Of a DNA stretch of 64,000 bases, positions 55,838 through 64,000 are shown piece after piece (position 1 is the first letter of the stretch; the number at the start of each line of letters is the position of its first letter). The translations under genes and the position numbers were made by a program. Origin of the DNA: Pandoraea capi (lineage in GTDB: Bacteria > Pseudomonadota > Gammaproteobacteria > Burkholderiales > Burkholderiaceae). The DNA lies in NCBI RefSeq assembly GCF_902459735.1, contig NZ_CABPRV010000003.1, forward strand, positions 558,001-622,000, read 5' to 3'. Under the pieces are notes generated by a model, which was not told the DNA's origin, searched no databases, and saw only the letters and a list, made by a program, of their open reading frames with translations.

Positions 55838-56458
55838 TCAGCGCGTCGTGGTGCCGCTCCCCGGGTGCAAACGGGCACGGCCACGGGCGATGGCGTCGTC
55901 GAGATAAGCGCCGTAAAAGTCCGGCAAGCCGGCACCGATCAACGGGTCGGCAACGGGGCGTCCGCTCGTATCGAGGAACAAAACCGTCGGCGATACCTTG
56001 ACACCGTGGGCACGCGCCCAGACGACGCCCGTCGTCGTCGACCCATCGAAATCGCGCACCGGCGTTGTACTGTCCATGCCGATCTCGCGCACTTCGTACT
56101 TGCCGCTGCGCACCAGCGGTGCGAGTTCGCGCTGACGGATCGGGCCGCAATAGACGCAGTCGCGCAACGACACCAGCACGATCAGCGGCATGTCGAGCGA
56201 CGCCGCCCGGCGCGCGTGCGCCGAGAAGTCCGTCGCCAGCGGGACAGCGGCCTGTTGCTGCGCCGCCACCTTGCTGTCGAGCGGGGCCGGTGCGGCAGCG
56301 CCTTCGCGCGGATACGTGACGCCGGTGGCCTGCGCCAGTTCGAGCCTGGGTTGTGCTTCGCCGGACGACGGTGCAGCGGCCGTCATGCCTGCGGTGAAAG
56401 CACCGGCGATCCAGACGAGGGCGTTGCGGACGAGGATGGATGTCATGGCGTCGATCAT
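55838..56458 (-). CDS. Exported thioredoxin-fold protein (SoxW/DsbC-like)
   Basis: A 206-residue protein with a signal peptide (LVRNALVWIAGAFTAGMTAAA) and a thioredoxin-like domain (about 75-190) with active site DCVYC and the cis-Pro loop VSPTVLFLD. The first part of the mature protein is Ala/Gln/Pro-rich. It is probably a periplasmic thiol reductase or oxidase. Start at 56458 is the longest; 56446 (MTSILV) is nearly as good. It lies 57 bases upstream of the TlpA-like gene. Confidence 0.82.
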   Translation of the reverse strand: MIDAMTSILVRNALVWIAGAFTAGMTAAAPSSGEAQPRLELAQATGVTYPREGAAAPAPLDSKVAAQQQAAVPLATDFSAHARRAASLDMPLIVLVSLRDCVYCGPIRQRELAPLVRSGKYEVREIGMDSTTPVRDFDGSTTTGVVWARAHGVKVSPTVLFLDTSGRPVADPLIGAGLPDFYGAYLDDAIARGRARLHPGSGTTTR

Positions 56459-56628
56459 ACCGGGATCCGTCTCGGTTCGTTCGCGGCGCGCCGGTGAGGC
56501 GAGGACCGGGGCGATATCGCGGGGATATACCGTTGAATGCCGTTGATGCGATGTTCATGCGGCGTTCTCCCTGCTGCAACGCCTGATGGATAATGGCGGC
56601 TTCCGATCCACCTCCACACTCCACCGTT

Positions 56629-57186
56629 ATGAATCGCGTTGTCCGTGTCTGCGTGATGTTTGCCGCGCTTGCCGCGACTGTCGTGCTTGCCGCCTGTTCC
56701 CCGCGCTACGATTGGCGCGAAGTCCACGACAAGGATGGCGCGTACGCTGTCGCCTATCCCGCCAAGCCGACGCAGGACGAACGCGAGGTCAAGTTCGCCT
56801 CCGGGCCGTTGCCGATGCGCATGCAAGCCGCGCGCGTGGATGCCGCGCTCTTCGCGGTGGGTGTCGTCACGCTGCCCAGCGACGATGCCACGCTGCGCCA
56901 GACGGTCGTTGACGAACTGCGGCACGGATTGCTCGCCAACGTGAACGAAAGCACGGCGGCACCTTCGCAGGTGATGGTGCGTCAGGCGGGCGACGCTCCC
57001 GCATTGCCCGGCATGGCCGTCTCGGCGAAGGGTGTCGCCAGCGTGGGGAGCGACAAGGCCGAGCGCTTCGTCTCCGCCCGCTTCGTCGGGCGCGGCACTC
57101 ACGTCTATCAGGTCGTTGTGATGGCGACGAAAGCCCCGAGCCAGGAACAGGTCGATCAGTTTCTCGACTCGTTCACGTTGGAGTAA
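56629..57186 (+). CDS. Hypothetical lipoprotein
   Basis: A 185-residue predicted lipoprotein: lipobox VVLAAC with Cys near residue 22. The mature part is a single globular domain beginning DWREVHDKDGAYAVAYPAKPTQDE and ending FLDSFTLE, a pattern common to small uncharacterised lipoproteins of Burkholderiales. Function is unknown. The +2 Ser suggests the outer membrane. It is divergent from the thioredoxin gene and convergent with comM. Confidence 0.8.
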   Translation: MNRVVRVCVMFAALAATVVLAACSPRYDWREVHDKDGAYAVAYPAKPTQDEREVKFASGPLPMRMQAARVDAALFAVGVVTLPSDDATLRQTVVDELRHGLLANVNESTAAPSQVMVRQAGDAPALPGMAVSAKGVASVGSDKAERFVSARFVGRGTHVYQVVVMATKAPSQEQVDQFLDSFTLE

Positions 57187-57215
57187 GACGTTCCCCGGCG
57201 CGCACGTACGCTCCC

Positions 57216-58751
57216 TCATGTCGGCGCCTCCCGGTACTGCACGGCTTCGGCGATGTGGCGGGCGTCGATCGCATCGCGCTCCGCCAGATCGGCAATGGTG
57301 CGCGCCACGCGCAACACCCGGTGGTAGGTGCGGGCAGACCAATGATGCTGCGTCACCGCCCGGTGCAGCACGTCGTGCGCGGGCGACGCCAACGCGCATT
57401 GCGCTTCCAGCGCTCGATTGGACAGGCTGCAATTCAATTGCCCCTGACGCGATAACTGACGCGCTTGCGCCTGCCGCACGCGCTCGGCCACCGCTTCACT
57501 GCGCTCACCTGTGGCGGGTGCGGCAAACGTTTCGGCGCTCAGTGCCGGGACTTCGACATGCAGATCGATGCGATCGAGCAACGGCCCCGACAGGCGGTTG
57601 CGATAGCGCGCCACTGCCTCGCTCGTGCAACGGCAAGTTCGCGCAGGATGTCCCAGATCGCCGCAAGGACACGGATTCATCGCCGCCACCAGTTGGAACG
57701 TCGCAGGAAACGTCGCGTGACCGCCCGCCCGCGAAATCGTGACGTGTCCCAGCTCCAGCGGCTCGCGCAGCACCTCCAGCACGCGACGCTGAAACTCGGG
57801 CAATTCGTCGAGGAACAATATGCCGCGATGGGCGAGACTGATCTCCCCCGGGCGTGGCACGCTGCCGCCCCCGACCAGCGCCGCAGACGATGCCGTGTGA
57901 TGCGGCGCACGAAACGGACGACGTCCCCAATGCCGCATGTCGAACCCCCGCGCGCTCAGACTGGCGAGCGTCGCGGCTTCTACCGCCTGCGCCTTGGTCA
58001 ACGGCGGCAGCAGTCCTGCGAGGCGTGTCGCCAGCATCGACTTGCCGGTACCCGGCGGCCCGTAGAACAGAATGTGATGGCCGCCCGCTGCCGCCACTTC
58101 CAACGCGCGCTTGGCGTGCTCCTGCCCCTTGATGTCGAGCATGTCGGCCATGTCACCTGTCGGTGTGCCGGTCAGGCCCTCGTCATCGCCGGAGGCTCGC
58201 GGGACGACCGCGCGAGGTAGCGGCGTGGCGACATCCGGTTCGGCGAGATGGGCGCAGACGTCGAGCAAGGTCCGGGCGCCGTAGACCGTCGCTTCTTCGA
58301 CGAGTGCCGCTTCCTGTGCGCTGCTCACCGGCAACACCAGTGCGCGCGCCGACGGTTGCGCTGCCATCGCGCTTGCCATCGCCAGGGCGCCGCGCACGGG
58401 GCGTAGCTCACCCGTGAGCGACAGCTCTCCCGCAAACTCATGTGTGCGCAGACCCGCCTCGGGCAGTTGGCCGCTCGCCGCCAGAATGCCCAGCGCGATC
58501 GGCAGATCGAAGCAGCCGGATGCCTTGGGCAAGTCGGCCGGCGCCAGATTGATCGTGATGCGCCGTGCCGGAAACTCGAAACGGCTGTTCTGCAACGCCG
58601 AGCGCACCCGTTCCCGGCTTTCCTTGACCTCCGTATCCGGCAGACCGACGAGCGACAGTCCGGGCAGTCCGTTCGCCAGATGCACCTCGACCGTAACCGG
58701 ACGTGCCGCCATTCCCGTAATCGCCCGGCTGCTGACAACCGCCAGTGACAT
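57216..58751 (-). CDS. comM: YifB/ComM-type AAA+ ATPase
   Basis: A 511-residue ATPase of the magnesium-chelatase-like family. An N-terminal Lon-protease-like (ChlI) domain is followed by the AAA+ core with Walker A GPPGTGKS and Walker B ILFLDELPEF, and a C-terminal Mg-chelatase domain with a Cys-rich segment (CPCGDLGHPARTCRCT). In naturally competent bacteria ComM is a hexameric helicase that promotes branch migration of integrated DNA. No competence genes are adjacent. Its length is normal. Confidence 0.95.
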   Translation of the reverse strand: MSLAVVSSRAITGMAARPVTVEVHLANGLPGLSLVGLPDTEVKESRERVRSALQNSRFEFPARRITINLAPADLPKASGCFDLPIALGILAASGQLPEAGLRTHEFAGELSLTGELRPVRGALAMASAMAAQPSARALVLPVSSAQEAALVEEATVYGARTLLDVCAHLAEPDVATPLPRAVVPRASGDDEGLTGTPTGDMADMLDIKGQEHAKRALEVAAAGGHHILFYGPPGTGKSMLATRLAGLLPPLTKAQAVEAATLASLSARGFDMRHWGRRPFRAPHHTASSAALVGGGSVPRPGEISLAHRGILFLDELPEFQRRVLEVLREPLELGHVTISRAGGHATFPATFQLVAAMNPCPCGDLGHPARTCRCTSEAVARYRNRLSGPLLDRIDLHVEVPALSAETFAAPATGERSEAVAERVRQAQARQLSRQGQLNCSLSNRALEAQCALASPAHDVLHRAVTQHHWSARTYHRVLRVARTIADLAERDAIDARHIAEAVQYREAPT

Positions 58752-59164
58752 GACCTTCCTCCTTCTTCATCTCCGGTAATCCCCATCTATTCCCATCCGC
58801 CCTGTTCACAAGATGTCGTCACAACAGGAGGGCGTTCTGCCGCGTTGCTGTCGATAGTCGTGCAAGCCTGCGGCACAGCGCAACGTCTTATCGGCGCAAA
58901 TACGCGGTGGGGTGGAGGTTTTCGGACTCAGGGTGCGGCGTGTCCGGAATCGTCTGCGATGCGAATAGGAGGATTCCGATTACTTATTCGGAAGTCAGGA
59001 GTCAATCGGCGGTGGGGCGCCAGTGATGGGGCGAGAGGGTGACAGGGTGATAGGCAAAGGGCGGGGACGAGAGCACCGAGATCGGAGAGGAGCGCAGCGC
59101 ATGGCATCGCGCAGGCGCGCGAGCCCGAATGTGACAAGGGGCGCTTTCGCGCCCCCGTGAGTCC
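58752..59164. other. Gene-free interval between ubiK and comM
   Basis: About 410 bases without a gene. It holds an inverted repeat TTCCGA-N8-TCGGAA at 58974-58993 and the terminator hairpin at 59138-59155. The comM ribosome site region is AGGAAGG-like. No promoter stands out. Confidence 0.5.
59138..59155 (-). terminator. Probable terminator of ubiK
   Basis: GGGGCGC (59138-59144) and GCGCCCC (59149-59155) form a perfect stem with a TTTC loop. It lies ten bases past the ubiK stop codon. On the minus strand only a short TTGT follows, so it may be weak. Confidence 0.55.
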
Positions 59165-59413
59165 TTAGTCTTGCGCTTCGCTGCGCAGGCCTTCGAGTTC
59201 GGCCAAGCGCTTTTCCAGCGCTTCGAGCTTCTCGCGCGTGCGGGCGAGCACCTGCGCCTGCACGTCGAATTCCTCGCGCGTGACCAGATCGAGCTTGGTG
59301 AAGCCCTGGTTGAGCAGGCTCTTGACGTTGCGCTCGATATCCTTGGCGGGCGATTGCTTGAGCATCTCGCTCACCTTGGCTTGCATGTCTTGCAGGATCT
59401 CGTTCGGTTTCAT
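59165..59413 (-). CDS. ubiK: Ubiquinone biosynthesis accessory factor UbiK
   Basis: An 82-residue UbiK/BMFP family protein that aids aerobic ubiquinone synthesis with UbiJ. The N-terminal half is amphipathic and a Leu/Glu/Arg-rich coiled coil (REKLEALEKRLAELEGLR) ends the protein. The DLVTREEFDVQ segment is a family marker. Start at 59413 (MKPNEI) has the family N-terminus and a GAGAGGAAGG site; longer frames are not supported. Divergent from the torF-glnK-amtB operon. Confidence 0.92.
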   Translation of the reverse strand: MKPNEILQDMQAKVSEMLKQSPAKDIERNVKSLLNQGFTKLDLVTREEFDVQAQVLARTREKLEALEKRLAELEGLRSEAQD

Positions 59414-59436
59414 AAGCCTTCCTCTCGTCGTTTCTT

Positions 59437-59470
59437 TGCACCGATCTGGTGCTTGCACCGTCAGTGTGCT
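59437..59470. promoter_or_regulatory. Two abutting NtrC-like boxes
   Basis: TGCACC-GATCT-GGTGCT (59437-59453) matches the NtrC consensus TGCACC-N5-GGTGCA at 11 of 12 arm positions. A second box, TGCACC-GTCAG-TGTGCT (59454-59470), follows directly with a weaker right arm. Together they are two 17-base sites without a gap. They lie 24-57 bases upstream of ubiK and about 300 upstream of the torF start site. Confidence 0.7.
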
Positions 59471-59600
59471 TCCCCGTGCCGGCCAGACCGGTGCAACGTG
59501 GTGCATCCGGCGTGGCTTTCAATGTTGGCGCAACTCTAACACCGTTTTTTGCGCCCAGCCAGCCAAGCGCCCCGGCCCATCGGCCCGGAGATGAGCATTT

Positions 59601-59637
59601 GACACCGTCTGCCGGGATTCGTTGTTCCCGGGGTGTC
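59601..59637. promoter_or_regulatory. Bulged inverted repeat between NtrC boxes and promoter
   Basis: GACACC and CCGGGA on the left pair with TCCCGG and GGTGTC on the right; the left arm has a 5-base bulge. Role unknown: it could be a DNA-bending or binding site between the enhancer and the promoter. Confidence 0.35.
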
Positions 59638-59727
59638 GTACCCCCGCATCACCGTCCCTGCAATTTTGCCAATTTTTTATCCCGAAATTCGTATTGTGCG
59701 CGTCGCAGCGCATGTGGTCGAAGGAGC

Positions 59728-59743
59728 TGGCACGGGAGTTGCT
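59728..59743 (+). promoter_or_regulatory. Sigma-54 promoter of torF-glnK-amtB
   Basis: TGGCACGGGAGTTGCT matches the sigma-54 consensus TGGCACG-N4-TTGCW at all positions. The start site would be near 59754, 56 bases before the torF start. Together with NtrC-like boxes it indicates nitrogen-limitation control. Confidence 0.88.
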
Positions 59744-59809
59744 CTACCCAAGTTCAGAACCTGCCACACGCTGTACCAAGACGTTGAAAATTCAACTTAG
59801 GGGAAAGTG

Positions 59810-61007
<1,198 letters not shown>

Positions 61008-61032
61008 AGGTCCTAAACAAGAGACAACAATC

Positions 61033-62565
61033 ATGAAAAAACTGCTTGCCAAACTCCTGCTCGCCGCCGCCTTTGCTGGCGTTGCGGGCACCATGGGCCT
61101 CGGCTCGACCGCGGCGTTCGCGCAGGACGCCTCGGCGCCTGCCGCCGCTTCGGAAGCGTCTGCGCCTGCGGCCGCCGCCGCTGCACCCGCTGCCGCACCG
61201 GCGTCTGCCGCTCAGGCCGCTGCACCGGCCGCGCCGGCCGCCGCGACCCCTGTCCCCGCGAACAAGGGCGACACCGCGTGGCTGCTGACCTGTACCGCAC
61301 TTGTGATTCTCATGACGCTGCCCGGCCTGGGCCTGTTCTACGGCGGTCTCGTTCGCTCGAAGAACATGCTTTCCGTGCTGATGCAGTGTTTCATCATCTT
61401 CTCGCTCGTGGTCGTGCTGTGGGCGATCTACGGCTATAGCATCGCGTTCACCGAGGGCGGGGCGTTCTTCGGTGGCTTCGATCGCCTGTTCCTGAAGGGC
61501 ATGACACCGGATTCGGTGGCGGCCACCTTCAGCAAGGGCGTGAACGTGCCGGAGTACGCCTACATGGCCTTCCAGGCAGCGTTCGCCGCGATTACCTGCG
61601 CGCTGATCGTCGGTGCCTTCGCCGAACGCGCCAAGTTCTCGGCCGTGCTGCTCTTCACCGTCATCTGGTTCACGTTCTCGTACCTGCCGATGGCGCACAT
61701 GGTCTGGTTCTGGGCGGGCCCGGATGCCTACACCGACGCGGCCGCCGCTGACGCTGCCACCGCACATGCCGGCTGGTTGTTCCAGAAGGGCGCGCTCGAC
61801 TACGCAGGCGGCACGGTGGTTCACATCAACGCCGCTATCGCAGGTCTCGTGGGTTCGTACATGGTTGGCAAGCGCGTTGGCTTCGGCAAGGAAGCGTTCA
61901 AGCCGCACTCGCTCACCATGACGATGATCGGCGCCTCACTGCTCTGGTTCGGCTGGTTCGGCTTCAACGCCGGCTCGGGTCTGGAAGCCAACGGCGGCGC
62001 AGCACTCGCCTTCGTCAACACGCTGCTCGCGACGGCCGCTGCCACGCTGTCGTGGACGGCCGGTGAGTGGATCGGCAAGGGCAAGCCGTCGATGCTCGGT
62101 GGCGCATCGGGCGCGGTGGCCGGTCTGGTGGCCGTGACCCCGGCAGCCGGTTTCGTCGGTCCGATGGGCTCGATCGTGCTCGGTCTGCTCGCCGGTGTGA
62201 TCTGCCTGTGGGGCGTGAACGGTCTGAAGCGCCTGCTCAAGGCGGACGATGCACTCGACGTGTTCGGCGTGCACGGTGTGGGCGGCATGCTCGGCGCGAT
62301 TCTGACGGGCGTGTTCGCAGCACCGTCGCTCGGCGGCACGGGGATCTACGACTACGTCGCCAACGCCGTGGCACCGGATTACTCGATTGCCGGTCAGGTC
62401 TGGATTCAGTTCCAGGGCGTGGTGACCACGCTCGTGTGGTCGGGTGTCGTGGCCTTCATCGCCTTCAAGATCGCCGACATCGTGCTGGGTCTGCGTGTGC
62501 CGGAAGACGAAGAACGCGAAGGTCTGGACATCACCTCGCACGGCGAATCGGCGTACCACAACTAA
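61033..62565 (+). CDS. amtB: Ammonium transporter
   Basis: A 510-residue transporter with a signal peptide (ending TAAFA) and an Ala/Pro-rich leader of 40 residues, then 11 helices. Key sites: AmtB-type Phe gate (AFQAAFAAIT), twin His in VVHINAAIAG and VFGVHGVGGMLG, and D in the family position. It conducts ammonium from the periplasm. The C-terminal tail binds GlnK. A terminator follows. Confidence 0.96.
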   Translation: MKKLLAKLLLAAAFAGVAGTMGLGSTAAFAQDASAPAAASEASAPAAAAAAPAAAPASAAQAAAPAAPAAATPVPANKGDTAWLLTCTALVILMTLPGLGLFYGGLVRSKNMLSVLMQCFIIFSLVVVLWAIYGYSIAFTEGGAFFGGFDRLFLKGMTPDSVAATFSKGVNVPEYAYMAFQAAFAAITCALIVGAFAERAKFSAVLLFTVIWFTFSYLPMAHMVWFWAGPDAYTDAAAADAATAHAGWLFQKGALDYAGGTVVHINAAIAGLVGSYMVGKRVGFGKEAFKPHSLTMTMIGASLLWFGWFGFNAGSGLEANGGAALAFVNTLLATAAATLSWTAGEWIGKGKPSMLGGASGAVAGLVAVTPAAGFVGPMGSIVLGLLAGVICLWGVNGLKRLLKADDALDVFGVHGVGGMLGAILTGVFAAPSLGGTGIYDYVANAVAPDYSIAGQVWIQFQGVVTTLVWSGVVAFIAFKIADIVLGLRVPEDEEREGLDITSHGESAYHN

Positions 62566-62926
62566 GACGACGGACCACCGCTTATCGACGGCAATCGTCG
62601 GTCAGTCAGGCTTTGCCCCGGTTTCGGCCGGGGCGACAAGAAGGAGTCGCTGGTGGCCGGTCGGACAGCCGTCACCGGCATTGCGCGGGCACCCGTTGGG
62701 GTGCCCGTTTTTTTGTCTGCGGTTTTTGCGCACGTGATGGCGGTGCGGGGGCTTCCCCGCTTTCCACACCTTCCGCGCTTGTGATTCGCGATCCCGCCCC
62801 CATCTCCTCTCATCGCAGCATTGCATCGGACCTCCCCGGCCGGTGCCCCTTCCAGGGGCATGGCAAACGGCGGGGGCGTCTGGCGGATGCTCTACAATCG
62901 ATATTCCATCTGGATATGAGAGAAGC
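62566..62926. other. Gene-free interval between amtB and gshA
   Basis: About 360 bases without a gene. It contains a first hairpin GCCCCGG/CCGGGGC at about 62614-62633, the amtB terminator at 62686-62714, and a TACAAT at 62893-62898 that may be the gshA -10, 29 bases before the start. Confidence 0.55.
62686..62714 (+). terminator. Rho-independent terminator of torF-glnK-amtB
   Basis: CGGGCACCC (62686-62694) pairs with GGGTGCCCG (62699-62707) around GTTG, followed by seven T. Strong and canonical. Confidence 0.93.
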
Positions 62927-64000
62927 ATGGTTCCGCATCTCGTCACGGCCCTGAAAGGCCCCTTGCTCGACCTGGAAAAGAAGATTCTCGATGCGACGCC
63001 CGCCATCGAGCGCTGGTTCCGGCTCGAGTGGCAGGAGCACACGCCACCGTTCTACTGCTCGGTCGACCTGCGAAATGCCGGCTTCAAGCTCGCTCCCGTC
63101 GACACCAATCTCTTCCCCGGTGGCTTCAACAATCTCGCGCCCGAGGTGCTGCCGCTCGCCGTGCAGGCCGCAATGGCCGCGATCGAGAAGATTTGCCCCG
63201 ACGCGAAGAATCTGCTGCTGATTCCCGAACGACATACGCGTAACTCGTTCTATTTGCAGAACATCGCGCGTCTGTCGACGATCATGCGTCACGCCGGGCT
63301 GAATGTGCGTCTGGGCAGTCTGTCGGACGACATTACCGAGCCGACGACCATCGAGTTGCCAGACGGTCAGCACGTCGTCATCGAGCCGCTGGAACGCACG
63401 CCGCGCCGTCTGGGGCTCAAGAACTTCGATCCGTGCTCGATTCTGCTCAATAACGACCTGTCGGCCGGCATCCCGCCGATTCTCGAGGGGCTGCACGAGC
63501 AATATCTGCTGCCGCCGCTGCACGCGGGCTGGGCGATGCGTCGCAAGAGCCAGCACTTCTCGGCGTACGACGACATCGTCAAGAAGTTCGCCAAGATGAT
63601 CGACGTCGACCAATGGATGCTCAATCCGTACTTCGCGAAGTGCGAAGGGATCGACTTCGACGAGGGGGTCGGTGAGGAGAAGCTTGCCGATACGGTCGAT
63701 GCGGTGCTCAAGAAGATCAACAAGAAGTATCGCGAGTACGGCATCACCGAGAAGCCGTTCGTCGTGATCAAGGCCGATGCCGGCACCTATGGCATGGGCG
63801 TGATGATGGTGCACGACGCCGCTGAGATCAAAAACCTGAACCGCCGCGAGCGCACCAAGATGAGCGTGGTGAAGGAGGGCCTCGAAATGCACGATTTCAT
63901 CGTGCAGGAAGGGGTCTACACGTTCGAGCGCATCAACGAAGCCGTGGCCGAACCCGTCGTCTACATGATCGATCGCTATGTGGTCGGTGGCTTTTATCGT
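62927..64000 (+). CDS. gshA: Glutamate-cysteine ligase (start of gene)
   Basis: The first 358 codons of a larger gene that continues past the window. The protein joins glutamate to cysteine in the first step of glutathione synthesis. It is of the proteobacterial GshA type (PF08886-like), distinct from the E. coli enzyme: ATG at 62927, FYCSVDLRNAGFKLAPVDTNLFPGGFNNL near residue 45, VIKADAGTYGMGVMMV near 305 (ATP-grasp-like). The frame is open to the last base. Confidence 0.95.
   Translation, partial: MVPHLVTALKGPLLDLEKKILDATPAIERWFRLEWQEHTPPFYCSVDLRNAGFKLAPVDTNLFPGGFNNLAPEVLPLAVQAAMAAIEKICPDAKNLLLIPERHTRNSFYLQNIARLSTIMRHAGLNVRLGSLSDDITEPTTIELPDGQHVVIEPLERTPRRLGLKNFDPCSILLNNDLSAGIPPILEGLHEQYLLPPLHAGWAMRRKSQHFSAYDDIVKKFAKMIDVDQWMLNPYFAKCEGIDFDEGVGEEKLADTVDAVLKKINKKYREYGITEKPFVVIKADAGTYGMGVMMVHDAAEIKNLNRRERTKMSVVKEGLEMHDFIVQEGVYTFERINEAVAEPVVYMIDRYVVGGFYR

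Overview
The window is a gene-dense, GC-rich stretch of core chromosome from a betaproteobacterium of the Burkholderiaceae. Pandoraea is my best guess for the genus. The family call rests on the two-gene metH, a PhaM-type PHB-granule protein, several small order-specific families (DUF1840, DUF3567, DUF2917), the torF-glnK-amtB block, and gshA of the proteobacterial type. The genus call is recollection, not a search result. I see no rRNA, tRNA, insertion sequence, prophage, CRISPR array or plasmid-type gene. Nothing in base composition marks an obvious island.

Layout: 0-12 kb holds argS, DUF1840, a small secreted protein, an MgtC-type membrane protein, the split B12-dependent methionine synthase, a rhodanese, DUF3567, a 3-oxoadipate-enol-lactonase-like hydrolase and a DUF3108 protein. 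11-19 kb holds an IclR regulator divergent from a fumarylacetoacetate-hydrolase family gene, an orphan amino-acid-type binding protein, a crotonase-family protein without the usual catalytic glutamates, PhaM, a patatin and an AraC regulator. 19-25 kb holds a LysE exporter, an NTF2-like/chalcone-isomerase-like pair, a long structured gene-free leader in front of a ferritin-like di-iron protein, and rfaE2 with asparaginase. 25-34 kb holds birA-coaX-SPOR on the minus strand and an Mla-type lipid transport operon ending in a VanZ-like gene on the plus strand. 34-44 kb holds an MFS transporter, a 2Fe-2S ferredoxin, a hydrolase, then dacC-dat-ybeD (with lipB-lipA further on), a LysR regulator, DUF2917 and a DMT transporter.

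44-54 kb is the most coherent accessory-looking unit: hutG and an IclR regulator overlap, followed by a TauABC/SsuABC-like ABC transporter, dctA, and the dctB-dctD two-component pair. A textbook sigma-54 promoter precedes the ABC operon, with two inverted repeats at enhancer distance, and DctD is a sigma-54 activator. The uptake genes may therefore be switched by a locally encoded activator, while hutG/IclR upstream suggests N-formyl amino acid breakdown.

54-64 kb holds a Tat-exported beta carbonic anhydrase, two thioredoxin-fold proteins, a lipoprotein, comM, ubiK, and a nitrogen-scavenging operon torF-glnK-amtB. This operon has a second near-perfect sigma-54 promoter and two abutting NtrC-like boxes upstream. 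The window ends inside gshA.

The most interesting unexplained signals are regulatory: the two sigma-54 promoters with their upstream repeats, the alternative-pairing leader at about 22.27-22.31 kb, and short 9- or 12-bp tandem repeats at several gene ends.
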